In this document: positions 56,362-64,000 of the stretch, in pieces
How the letters are laid out: the number at the start of each line of letters is the position of its first letter
How positions within the stretch are numbered: position 1 is the first letter of the stretch
Source of the DNA: Lutibacter profundi
GTDB lineage: Bacteria; Bacteroidota; Bacteroidia; Flavobacteriales; Flavobacteriaceae
Length of the DNA: 64,000 nucleotides
Assembly (NCBI RefSeq): GCF_001543325.1
Contig: NZ_CP013355.1
Location: 1,394,001-1,458,000 of the forward strand
Reading direction: 5' to 3'
Made by a program: the position numbers and the translations under genes
The notes under the pieces: generated by a model
Database searches by the model: none
Told to the model about the DNA's origin: nothing
What the model saw: only the letters and a program-made list of their open reading frames with translations

Positions 56362-57609
56362 ATGAGTTTTGATTTTACAAATTGGGTAGACAACCTATTG
56401 GTTAACGTTTTAAATATGAATGCTAACACTATTTATATTCCAAGAACAATCATTTTATTTTTATTACTCATTGTGCTGTGCTTATTTGTATGGTGGTTAA
56501 GTAAAAAAATACTTAATTATATCATCCCTAAAGTAACCTTAAAAACGAAAACCCTTTGGGATGATATAATTTTTAATAAAAAAGTAATAAACTCGGTATC
56601 AAATCTTTTACCTGCAATTTTATTCAATAATTATGCGCCCATAATATTTGCCGATTTTCAGTTTATAGTACCCTTTTTAACAGGTATAACTACTATTTTT
56701 ATTATTTTTGTAACTGTTGATATATTCAATTCTCTTTTGAATTCTGCAACTGAAATTCTTTCTAATATTGAACGATTTAAAGACAAACCTCTTTATAGTT
56801 TTAGTCAATTAGGTAAAATAGTAGTGTACTCAATTGCTGCTATCCTAATAATTTCGATTATAATTGACAAAAATCCTTTGTTTTTACTTAGTGGTATTGG
56901 TGCCATGGCAGCAATTATACTATTAATTTTTAAAGATAGTATATTAGGGTTTGTAGCTAGTATTCAGCTTTCAGGAAATAATATGGTGCGTGTTGGTGAC
57001 TGGGTTACCGTATCAAATTATGGGGCAGATGGTGATGTTATTGAAATTAATTTAACCACTATTAAAGTACAAAATTTTGATAAAACCATTACTACTATAC
57101 CTACTTATGCATTTATTTCTGATTCATTTACAAATTGGAGAGGTATGGAAGAATCAGGAGGTAGGCGTATTAAAAGAGCCATAAATATTAAAATTGATAG
57201 TATTAAATTTTGCTCAAATGAAATGTTAGAGCGATATAAAAAATACCATCTAATACGTAATTACATCCAAAAAAAACAAAAAGAAATTGATGATTACAAT
57301 TCTAAAAATTCTATCGACAAAGTTGAATTAATAAATGGTAGACATTTAACAAATATAGGAGTGTTTAGAGCTTATGTTGAAGCTTACTTAAAAAGCAATC
57401 CAAACATAAATAACAATATGACTTGTATGGTTAGGCAATTACCTCCAACTGAATACGGCGTTCCAATTGAAATTTATGCCTTTAGTAAAAATAAAGATTG
57501 GACAAAATACGAAGCTATTATGGCTGATATTTTTGATCATTTGTTTGCTGCAACTAAAAACTTTGATCTTAAAATTTTTGAAAGGCCTTCAACAGGTGAT
57601 TTTAAATAA
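56362..57609 (+). CDS. MscS-family mechanosensitive channel
   Basis: A 415-residue inner-membrane channel. About five hydrophobic segments lie in residues 25-200, followed by the MscS beta domain: NNMVRVGDWVTVSNYGADG, VIEINLTTIKVQNFDKT and TTIPTYAFISDSFTNW. The tail has an R-rich GRRIKRAINIKID segment and a long helical region. This matches the larger YnaI/YbdG-like branch without the extra N-terminal domains. It probably guards against osmotic downshock. It may be co-transcribed with metK. Confidence 0.9.
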   Translation: MSFDFTNWVDNLLVNVLNMNANTIYIPRTIILFLLLIVLCLFVWWLSKKILNYIIPKVTLKTKTLWDDIIFNKKVINSVSNLLPAILFNNYAPIIFADFQFIVPFLTGITTIFIIFVTVDIFNSLLNSATEILSNIERFKDKPLYSFSQLGKIVVYSIAAILIISIIIDKNPLFLLSGIGAMAAIILLIFKDSILGFVASIQLSGNNMVRVGDWVTVSNYGADGDVIEINLTTIKVQNFDKTITTIPTYAFISDSFTNWRGMEESGGRRIKRAINIKIDSIKFCSNEMLERYKKYHLIRNYIQKKQKEIDDYNSKNSIDKVELINGRHLTNIGVFRAYVEAYLKSNPNINNNMTCMVRQLPPTEYGVPIEIYAFSKNKDWTKYEAIMADIFDHLFAATKNFDLKIFERPSTGDFK

Positions 57610-57777
57610 AATAACCTTTCAAATTAAAAAAATTATACGATATAGCAAAATCATTCTTTTATTAAACATAATTGAAGTGGTTTTTGTGTAAGTTAAATAA
57701 CTTATTTTAGACTTTATTAGAATGTTATAATTTTTTACTGCTTTAAAAAAAATTACAGACACTATCAATAATTACTC

Positions 57778-58455
57778 ATGGATAATAAAATTTGGTATTT
57801 AGAGGAAGTTAACTTGTTTAAAATTATATGCCCTCATTACTATGCTGATTACAAAGAAAGTCATGAATTTGATTCTTACTCTAAAAAAGAATTTATCTAT
57901 TTTACAGATGAACCTTCTACTAAAGTTTATTTAATAGATAAAGGAAAAGTTAAAATTGCATATTACACAGACGAAGGGAATGAAGTTGTAAAAGCAATAC
58001 TTTCAAAAGGTGAAATATTTGGAGAAAAAACAATTTTAGGAGAAACAAAGCATAATGAATTTGCCCAATCAATTGAAAAAAACACCTCAATTTGTTCAAT
58101 ATCTGTTGGTGAACTTGAAAACTTAATGTTAGAAAACAGAAATTTAAGTCTAAAATTATACAAATTTATTGGTTTGCGAATGAAACGTTTAGAAAGACGA
58201 TTAGAAATTATATTATTTAAAGATGTAAGAAAAAGAACCATAGAATTTATTCAAGAACTAAAAGATGAATACGGAAAAGAACTCTTAAATGGAGAAATTT
58301 TAATTAAACACCCTTACTCACAAAAAGAAATTGCGACGCTTATTGGTACTTCAAGACCTTCATTAAATATCATTTTAAATAATTTAAAAGAAGAAGGTTA
58401 TTTATCCTTTAATGGAAAGGAAATAATTTTAAAAAAATTCAAAAGTGTTAGATAG
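57778..58455 (+). CDS. Crp/Fnr-family transcriptional regulator
   Basis: A 225-residue regulator. The N-terminal cupin-like effector domain (residues ~20-130) has STKVYLIDKGKVKIAYYTDE and KGEIFGEKTILGE, close to the cyclic-nucleotide-binding fold. The C-terminal winged helix has YSQKEIATLIGTSRPSLNII as recognition helix. There is no Cys cluster, so it is not a classic Fnr iron-sulfur sensor. The effector and targets are unknown; the divergently unrelated neighbours give no hint. Confidence 0.9.
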   Translation: MDNKIWYLEEVNLFKIICPHYYADYKESHEFDSYSKKEFIYFTDEPSTKVYLIDKGKVKIAYYTDEGNEVVKAILSKGEIFGEKTILGETKHNEFAQSIEKNTSICSISVGELENLMLENRNLSLKLYKFIGLRMKRLERRLEIILFKDVRKRTIEFIQELKDEYGKELLNGEILIKHPYSQKEIATLIGTSRPSLNIILNNLKEEGYLSFNGKEIILKKFKSVR

Positions 58456-58482
58456 CTAACACTTTAGTTTTAGAACACACCA

Positions 58483-58490
58483 TAATTTTG
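58483..58490 (+). promoter_or_regulatory. Probable -7 box of the spondin-like lipoprotein gene
   Basis: TAATTTTG, a perfect TAnnTTTG match, lies 29 bases before the ATG at 58520 and just after the Crp/Fnr gene. No TTG is seen at the usual -33 distance, which would fit an activator-dependent promoter. Confidence 0.45.
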
Positions 58491-58519
58491 CTGTATTATT
58501 AATTTAAAACAATTTAATT

Positions 58520-59758
58520 ATGAAACGTATTTTTAAACTCTTATCTATTGCCCTACTTTTAACATTTATAGTATCATGTAACGATGATGAAGACAATTTA
58601 ATTTCAAAAAGTTTTACCGTTACTATTGAAAATGTATTTGAAGTAAAAGATTATTTTAATTCAGGTACAATTTCTGAATCTGGTATTGCGCCTGGAACTA
58701 GCACTTCTTTTTCTTTTAATGCTGGTAAAGGTCATTATTTACAATTCGGAACAATGTTTGTAAAATCAAACGATTTATTTTACGCACCAAGCGATACTGG
58801 GATTGCTTTATATGATAGTAATGGAAACGCAACTACTGGAAACATAACCTCACAAATTAAACTTTGGGATGCTGGAACTGAAGTAAATGAAACTCCAGGA
58901 ATGGGAACAAATCAACCAATAAATCAATCGGGACCAAATACTGGAACTGATGAAAATGGTAGTGTGCATATTGTAAATGATGGTTTTACATATCCTTCTA
59001 TTGAAGATGTAATCTCTGTTATGATTACACATGACGGAGGAACATTATTTACAGTAACTATAAATAACATATCAGATACATCCACTTTAGATACACCTTT
59101 AGCTCCTGGAACTTGGGTAGTACATTCCGAAAACCAAAAACCTATGTTTACTGAAGGAAATACAGCTTCTCTAGGTTTAGAAAAATTAGCTGAAGATGGC
59201 GATAATGCTACAATGGATACAAATTTAAGTTCTAAAAGCGGATTCGTTTCACCATTTGCTCCAGGAGCATATTCTATTGGAACTATAAATGAAATTTTTA
59301 CAACTAGAAATACTGCGAACACTGCTTTAGAAAATTTAGCTGAAGATGGTAACCCTTCAGGATTTATGAATATTTTTAATACTCCTAAAGGAAGTTCATC
59401 GGCAGGAGCATTATTTCCAAACAATTCCTATTCGTTTACTTTTACTGCAAATGAAGGAGATAGTTTATCTTTTGGATTGATGTTGGTGCAATCAAATGAT
59501 TGGTTTTTTGGAATAGATAATATTACTTTATTTCCCAATGGAATAGCACTATCTGGAGATATTACAAATATAATAAAATTATATGATGTAGGGACTGAAG
59601 TTGATGAATTTGCAGGAGCAGGAAATAATCAACCTGTGAGACAAACTGGAGCAAATGTTGGAGATTCAGAAAATGGCAATGTAATTGAAGAATCTAATTT
59701 TAGTGCAAATGTTCCAACTATTTCAACTATGATAAAAGTGAGTATAACTTCAAACTAA
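58520..59758 (+). CDS. Lipoprotein with two spondin-N-like domains
   Basis: A 412-residue surface or periplasmic lipoprotein. The signal ends in a lipobox IVSC with Cys20, followed by NDDEDN, an Asp-rich tail typical of Bacteroidota surface export. Two spondin_N-like domains follow (about 32-180 and 205-412). They share KGHYLQFGTMFVKSNDLFYA / EGDSLSFGLMLVQSNDWFFG, and IKLWDAGTEVNE / IKLYDVGTEVDE. Between them is a doubled LEKLAEDG/LENLAEDG motif. Spondin domains bind Ca2+ and carbohydrate in some proteins; the ligand here is unknown. The gene follows the Crp/Fnr regulator. Confidence 0.85.
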   Translation: MKRIFKLLSIALLLTFIVSCNDDEDNLISKSFTVTIENVFEVKDYFNSGTISESGIAPGTSTSFSFNAGKGHYLQFGTMFVKSNDLFYAPSDTGIALYDSNGNATTGNITSQIKLWDAGTEVNETPGMGTNQPINQSGPNTGTDENGSVHIVNDGFTYPSIEDVISVMITHDGGTLFTVTINNISDTSTLDTPLAPGTWVVHSENQKPMFTEGNTASLGLEKLAEDGDNATMDTNLSSKSGFVSPFAPGAYSIGTINEIFTTRNTANTALENLAEDGNPSGFMNIFNTPKGSSSAGALFPNNSYSFTFTANEGDSLSFGLMLVQSNDWFFGIDNITLFPNGIALSGDITNIIKLYDVGTEVDEFAGAGNNQPVRQTGANVGDSENGNVIEESNFSANVPTISTMIKVSITSN

Positions 59759-59933
59759 TAAAAAAGTGTTAATGTCTCTTTTTTTTGCTTTATTCAGTCT
59801 TAATATTCTCACATAAAGTGTCACTATTTTGTAAATATTAATTTTAGTTTTCACTAATTATTAATGAAGTTAATTTACATTAAAAAAACTTCAAATCCCT
59901 TTCTTAAATAAATTTAAGCTATATTTTAAATAA

Positions 59934-59962
59934 AAAAGTCGAGTTCAATTAACTCGACTTTT
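59934..59962. terminator. Bidirectional terminator
   Basis: A perfect 12-bp stem AAAAGTCGAGTT/AACTCGACTTTT with a 5-nt loop lies between the convergent lipoprotein and NfnB-like genes. T-runs follow in both directions. Confidence 0.85.
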
Positions 59963-59988
59963 AAAGTTTATTATAATAACGTATTAAT

Positions 59989-61482
59989 TTAAACCTCTGC
60001 TAAAATTGTTTCATTTATGTATTTGTGCATTCCTTGAGCTGCTTTTCTACCATCACCCATAGCAAGAATAACAGTTGCCCCACCTCTAACAATATCTCCA
60101 CCGGCAAACAAACCTGGTATAGAAGTCATCATATTTTCATCAACTTTAATTGTATTCCATTTTGTTACTTCTAAATCTGGCATACTTTGTTGAATTATTG
60201 GGTTTGGAGAAACACCTACTGCAATTATAACACTATCAACATCAATATCATATTCTGACCCTTCAATAGGTTGTGGGCGTCTTCTACCAGAAGCGTCTGG
60301 TTCTCCTAACTGCATTTTTTGAACTCTCATTTTAGTAACCATGCCATTTACATTTGCAAAATATTCAATTGGCGAGGCAAGATTTATAAATTCAATACCT
60401 TCTTCAATGGCATGCTTAACTTCTTCTGCTCTTGCTGGCATTTCCTCTTGAGAACGACGATACACAATCATGGCTCTTTCAGCTCCCATTCTTTTAGCCG
60501 TTCTAACAGAATCCATGGCTGTATTACCACCTCCAACAATGACCACATTTTTACCCGTATGAACAGGTGTATCAAAATTAGCATCTGCGCCATTCATTAA
60601 ATTAACCCGAGTCAAAAATTCATTAGCACTTTGAATACCATTAAAATTCTCACCCGGAATATTCATAAAGTTAGGTAGTCCAGCTCCAGATGCAACAAAG
60701 AATGCTTTAAAACCTTCGTTTTTCAAATCATTTATACTAGCAGTTTTTCCAACAATAAAATTGGTGATAAATTTCACACCCATTTGCTTTATTGTGTTGA
60801 TTTCAAAATCAACAATATCTTTTGGTAGCCTAAATTCTGGAATTCCGTATTTTAAAACGCCACCCAAATCGTGCAATGCTTCAAAAACAGTTACATCATA
60901 ACCAAATTTGGCCAATTCTCCAGCAACCGTTAATCCTGCAGGTCCTGACCCAATCACAGCCATTTTTATACCATTTGGGGAAGCTAATTCTGGAATAGAA
61001 GAATTACCACTCTCTCGTTCATAATCTGCAGCAAATCTTTCTAGATAACCAATGGCAGACCCTTCCTTGCTTAACTTTTTAACATACACACATTGAGCTT
61101 CGCACTGTATTTCTTGAGGGCAAACCCTTCCACAAATTGCTGGTAAAGAATTGTTTTCTTTTAACACTTTTGCAGCACCTAAAATATCTCCACTTTCAAT
61201 ATATTTAACAAACTTAGGGATATTGGTACCTACAGGGCAACCAGATACACAAGTTGGCACAACACAATCTAAACAGCGAGATGATTCACTCACTGCCATT
61301 TCTAAAGTTAATCCTTTGTTAACTTCTATATTGCTTTTATTTCGAACATTTGGATCAGCCTCTGGCATATGAACCCTAACAACATTTGTGCGTTCTTTAC
61401 TTTTTATTTCTTTACGTAACTTATTTCGCCATTCGGCTTTACGCTCAGCTTTGTAATATTCTTTATCTAATTCTTTTGTCAT
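59989..61482 (-). CDS. NfnB / glutamate synthase small-subunit-like flavoprotein
   Basis: A 497-residue FAD- and NADPH-binding iron-sulfur protein. Two cluster motifs lie near the N-terminus: CLDCVVPTCVSGCP and CGRVCPQEIQCEAQC. FAD is bound at VIGSGPAGLTVAGELAKFG and NAD(P)H at VVIVGGGNTAMDSVRTAKR; the last motif is GLFAGGDIVRGGATV. It is annotated as a glutamate synthase small subunit by homology, but no large subunit adjoins it. Its partner is the flavoprotein gene just upstream. The pair matches NfnAB/SudAB. Confidence 0.88.
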   Translation of the reverse strand: MTKELDKEYYKAERKAEWRNKLRKEIKSKERTNVVRVHMPEADPNVRNKSNIEVNKGLTLEMAVSESSRCLDCVVPTCVSGCPVGTNIPKFVKYIESGDILGAAKVLKENNSLPAICGRVCPQEIQCEAQCVYVKKLSKEGSAIGYLERFAADYERESGNSSIPELASPNGIKMAVIGSGPAGLTVAGELAKFGYDVTVFEALHDLGGVLKYGIPEFRLPKDIVDFEINTIKQMGVKFITNFIVGKTASINDLKNEGFKAFFVASGAGLPNFMNIPGENFNGIQSANEFLTRVNLMNGADANFDTPVHTGKNVVIVGGGNTAMDSVRTAKRMGAERAMIVYRRSQEEMPARAEEVKHAIEEGIEFINLASPIEYFANVNGMVTKMRVQKMQLGEPDASGRRRPQPIEGSEYDIDVDSVIIAVGVSPNPIIQQSMPDLEVTKWNTIKVDENMMTSIPGLFAGGDIVRGGATVILAMGDGRKAAQGMHKYINETILAEV

Positions 61483-61515
61483 CTTAATACACTCTAGTTT
61501 TGTAAATACTTTGGT

Positions 61516-62361
61516 TTAAACTAATGCAGGTGTTGCTTCTAACGATTTTAAATAATCTCTGTACCCTTCTGCTTCTTTCGTTTTATAGGCTTTTAACCTA
61601 TTTAACATTTCATCAAAATTAACTTTATGTGCATCAAATTCAGGGCCGCTAACACAAACAAATTCTGTTTTTCCACCAACAGAAACTCTACAAGCTCCAC
61701 ACATTCCTGTACCATCAACCATAATGGTGTTTAAACTTGCAACGGTTGGGATATTGTATTTTTTTGTTGTTAGTGCAGCAAACTTCATCATAACAGCAGG
61801 TCCAATAACTACTGCCTCATTTACTTTTTCTCTTTGAATAACCTCTTCCATTCCTTGAGTTACCAAACCTTTTGTACCTAAAGAACCATCATCTGTCATA
61901 ATAATTAATTCATCTGAATATGCTCTCATTTCATCTTCCAAAATAACAAGGTCTTTTGTTCTTGCGGCAATAACAGTTATCACTCTATTTCCTGCTAATT
62001 TCATTGCTTGTACTATTGGGAATAATGGGGCAACACCAACACCACCTCCAGCACATAAAACTGTACCAATCTTTGCAATATGTGTTGCTGTTCCTAAAGG
62101 TCCAACTACATCTAATAGCATTTCGCCTGCATTCATAGCACATAATTTATGTGAAGAAACTCCAACCCTTTGGACTATTACTGTAATTGTTCCTTGCTCC
62201 ATATCTGCATCTGCAATTGTTAACGGAATTCTTTCTCCATTTTTATCAATTCTTAAAATGATGAAGTTACCCGCTTTTCTACTTTTAGCAATATAAGGTG
62301 CTTCAATAACCAACCTTGCTACATTTTCAGAGAGGAATTCTTTTTTAACTATTTTAAACAT
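61516..62361 (-). CDS. NfnA / sulfide dehydrogenase-like FAD-2Fe2S protein
   Basis: A ~281-residue ferredoxin-NADP reductase-type subunit. It has the FAD site RIPLTIADADMEQGTI, the NAD loop LCAGGGVGVAPLFPIVQ, and the 2Fe-2S ligands in MCGACRVSVGG followed by EFVCVSGPEFDAH. I chose the ATG at 62361 (MFKIVKKEFL); the longer GTG frame adds a hydrophobic leader not seen in the family. With the gene 33 bp downstream it forms an NfnAB-like pair, which in other bacteria couples NADH, NADPH and ferredoxin. Confidence 0.88.
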   Translation of the reverse strand: MFKIVKKEFLSENVARLVIEAPYIAKSRKAGNFIILRIDKNGERIPLTIADADMEQGTITVIVQRVGVSSHKLCAMNAGEMLLDVVGPLGTATHIAKIGTVLCAGGGVGVAPLFPIVQAMKLAGNRVITVIAARTKDLVILEDEMRAYSDELIIMTDDGSLGTKGLVTQGMEEVIQREKVNEAVVIGPAVMMKFAALTTKKYNIPTVASLNTIMVDGTGMCGACRVSVGGKTEFVCVSGPEFDAHKVNFDEMLNRLKAYKTKEAEGYRDYLKSLEATPALV

Positions 62362-62667
62362 ATTTTTATACTTTACTATTAATAATAGAAAAAACACATT
62401 TTTTTAAAAACGGTGTTATTCCTTTTATTTTTATGTGTATAAAGTTACGCTAAGGGAAAAGGTAAAAACTTGAGTAATATCAGTTTTTAATTGAAAGAGT
62501 ACGATTTATTTTAATATCAAAAAAAGGTGTAAAAAAAGTAGAAATGAGTATTTTTTTTATTAAAAAATCATCAAATAGTTAAATTTAAATTTATTAAACA
62601 TCTATTTCTTTAAAAAAATTGAATTAAAAAAATTGAAAACTATTTAAAACACAAAATAAATATCTTT
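62362..62667. other. Very AT-rich 306-bp gap
   Basis: Between the DksA/TraR gene end and the NfnA start I see only A/T runs, no repeat, no hairpin with a T-run that I trust, and no open frame. The NfnAB promoter is probably here but no perfect -7 box is seen. Confidence 0.4.
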
Positions 62668-62991
62668 TTATTGTGCGCAATTAACACAGAATAAGCTCTC
62701 TGGTCTGATTAAAATTCTTCCCAACGGTATTGATTTTTTGCATTTTAAACAAATACCAAATTCATTGCTTCCCAACTGGGAAAAGACACGTTGAAGATTT
62801 CTTAATTTACTTTCGGCTTGTCTTAATGAAGCTTCCACTACACTTTTATTATTGATAGCATCCATACGAGAAACACGACCAATAGCACAATCTGGGGCAA
62901 TAGGTTTTGTTAGTTCTTTATATTCTTTAATTAATTTTTCAGTTAAAGATATTTGACTAAGAAGTTTTTGTTTAATATCTATGTCTTCCAC
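62668..62991 (-). CDS. TraR/DksA-type C4 zinc-finger protein
   Basis: A 107-residue protein with an N-terminal helical hairpin (LLSQISLTEKLIKEYKELTK and a coiled ASLRQAESKLRNLQRVF) and a C-terminal C4 zinc finger: CLKCKKSIP and FCVNCAQ. DksA-like proteins bind the RNA polymerase secondary channel and alter start-site choice. It is shorter than E. coli DksA and closer to TraR-like forms. It starts with GTG, since an in-frame TGA lies two codons before and no other start is near. The promoter box ends four bases upstream. Confidence 0.85.
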   Translation of the reverse strand: MEDIDIKQKLLSQISLTEKLIKEYKELTKPIAPDCAIGRVSRMDAINNKSVVEASLRQAESKLRNLQRVFSQLGSNEFGICLKCKKSIPLGRILIRPESLFCVNCAQ

Positions 62992-62995
62992 AAAT

Positions 62996-63003
62996 CAAAT
63001 ATA
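62996..63003 (-). promoter_or_regulatory. -7 box giving a leaderless GTG start
   Basis: TATATTTG on the minus strand ends four bases before the GTG of the zinc-finger gene. A TTG at 63027-63029 is 23 bp away. The mRNA would have no leader. Confidence 0.5.
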
Positions 63004-63088
63004 ATTATTAATTTAAAAATTTAGTGCAAAACAGCTTATAGTTACTAGAGCCATAAATATTAATACTTTGTACTAACTTAAATATGGT

Positions 63089-64000
63089 TTATTTAAGAGG
63101 TCGTTTTTTTATCATACCTCCTTTAGCATCTTTTATACTGTGCATTACAATAAAAGCATCTTTATCTATTTTATCTATTTCAGTGTGTAATTTTGCTAAT
63201 TCTAACCTTGTTATTAGCGTATAAAGTATGTCAATTTCTTTTAAAGTATCACCTCGTTTACCAAATCCTCGTTTACCAGAATAAATGGTACAACCTCTTC
63301 CCATATTTTCAATAATTGCTAACCTAATATCTTCATTTCTATCAGAAATTATGGTAACACCCACGTATTCTTCAATACCCGAAACCACAAAATCTATAGT
63401 TTTTGAAGCTGACAAATAGGTTAATATAGCGTATAAAGCAATTTCCATAGAAAAAACATACGCAGCAATTCCGAAAATAAGAATGTTAAATATTAAAATA
63501 ACATCTCCAATTGTTAAGGCTGTTTTCCTACTTATATAAACAGCAAGTACTTCTGTTCCGTCAATTACAGAACCTCCACGTATTGCCAATCCAATTCCCA
63601 TTCCTAAAAAGAAACCTCCAAAAACTGCAATTAATAATTTATCATCTGTAATAACAAGAAAAGGTATAAAATGTACTGAAATTGCTAATAAAATAATTGC
63701 AAAAACACTTCTAACAGCAAACTGTTTACTAATGGTAGAATATCCCATAAGTATAAATGGAAGGTTTATAACAATAATTAATATTGATAGCGATATTCCT
63801 GTTAATTCAGTGATAATAAGTGAAATTCCCATGACTCCTCCATCAATAAAAGAATTTGGGAGTAGAAATCCATTTAAACCAAAAGTAGCTGATACTACCC
63901 CTATTAAAATGAAAAAACTATCACGAATTAAATGTGAAATTTCAACTTTAGTATTGGTAATTTCTTTCTCTAATTCATTTAATGGAATTTGTTTGTTTTT
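63089..64000 (-). CDS. YitT-family membrane protein (cut by window end)
   Basis: The frame is open from the window edge to the stop at 63089. An internal ATG at 63832 gives a shorter version, but the 56 codons before it are in frame and carry the family's first segment (SHLIRDSFFILIGVVSATFG, LNGFLLPNSFIDGGV), so the true start is beyond 64000. About five membrane segments are seen, then a C-terminal DUF2179-type domain with GCTIYSGKRGFGKRGDTLKE. YitT proteins are inner-membrane, of unknown transport role. Confidence 0.9.
   Translation of the reverse strand, partial: KNKQIPLNELEKEITNTKVEISHLIRDSFFILIGVVSATFGLNGFLLPNSFIDGGVMGISLIITELTGISLSILIIVINLPFILMGYSTISKQFAVRSVFAIILLAISVHFIPFLVITDDKLLIAVFGGFFLGMGIGLAIRGGSVIDGTEVLAVYISRKTALTIGDVILIFNILIFGIAAYVFSMEIALYAILTYLSASKTIDFVVSGIEEYVGVTIISDRNEDIRLAIIENMGRGCTIYSGKRGFGKRGDTLKEIDILYTLITRLELAKLHTEIDKIDKDAFIVMHSIKDAKGGMIKKRPLK

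Noticed and set aside
58924..59424. A 166-codon minus-strand frame inside the lipoprotein gene
   Set aside because: The plus-strand frame has a lipobox and two related domains; the opposite frame has no recognisable motif.
59989..61482. Glutamate synthase
   Set aside because: The large subunit is absent and the gene is paired with an NfnA-like flavoprotein gene.

Overview
The window looks like a chromosome segment from an AT-rich member of the Bacteroidota, most likely a marine-type Flavobacteriaceae. The evidence is: TAnnTTTG-type -7 promoter boxes before many genes, almost no Shine-Dalgarno sequences, a MetH split into two genes, a MetX-aspartokinase-homoserine dehydrogenase fusion, a sulfite reductase with a C-terminal HEPN-like extension, an IS4-family element with a DUF4372-like N-terminus, and several intergenic repeat families. 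I cannot name the genus.

Region 1 (1-34 kb, all genes on the minus strand) is a surface-polysaccharide locus of the Wzx/Wzy type. Read in the direction of transcription it starts with dTDP-sugar genes (rfbA, rfbC, rfbD, rfbB at 33.9-30.1 kb). Two nucleotide-sugar dehydrogenases follow (29.8-26.7 kb), and then an accessory zone. A flippase, a VioA-type sugar aminotransferase, a PglD/VioB-type acetyltransferase, six glycosyltransferases, a TupA-like ATP-grasp protein, a methyltransferase, a CapA-like protein, an EpsG-like polymerase and a MraY/WecA-like initiating transferase fill 16.8-1.9 kb. RfbA, RfbB, the VioA-like and the VioB-like enzymes together could make dTDP-4-acetamido-4,6-dideoxyhexose. 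RfbC and RfbD would make dTDP-rhamnose. Three gene relics lie in the locus: an internally deleted fdtA, the 5' end of a GT2 gene, and an unidentified frame-shifted gene.

Region 2 (17-30 kb and 0-1.8 kb) is the oddest part. Twelve copies of one ~345-bp non-coding unit, all in the same orientation, stand in tandem or separate single accessory genes: a DUF4143 ATPase, a class II Fic protein and an IS4 element. A DUF1016/YhcG nuclease and an orphan WlbA-like oxidoreductase lie beside them between 7-bp repeat tracts. These 7-bp tracts (CACTYYT) and an 11-copy TGAGC...GCTCA element run right up to, and supply or overlap, the stop codons of wlbA, ugd and rfbB.

Region 3 (34.5-37.5 kb) holds a small orphan protein, a secreted protein with an internal duplication, tRNA-Asp, a DUF58 protein and thioredoxin.

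Region 4 (37.6-56.3 kb) is sulfur and methionine metabolism: metF, split metH behind a SAM-I riboswitch, a sulfate assimilation operon (DUF2061, cysH, cysD, cysN, sulfite reductase, cobA, siroheme dehydrogenase) behind a good promoter, metZ, metX-thrA behind a second SAM-I riboswitch, and divergent metK behind a leader that looks like a SAM-I/IV-type variant.

Region 5 (56.3-64 kb) carries an MscS channel, a Crp/Fnr regulator, a two-domain spondin-like lipoprotein, an NfnAB-like flavoprotein pair, a DksA/TraR zinc-finger protein and a YitT-family membrane protein cut by the window end.
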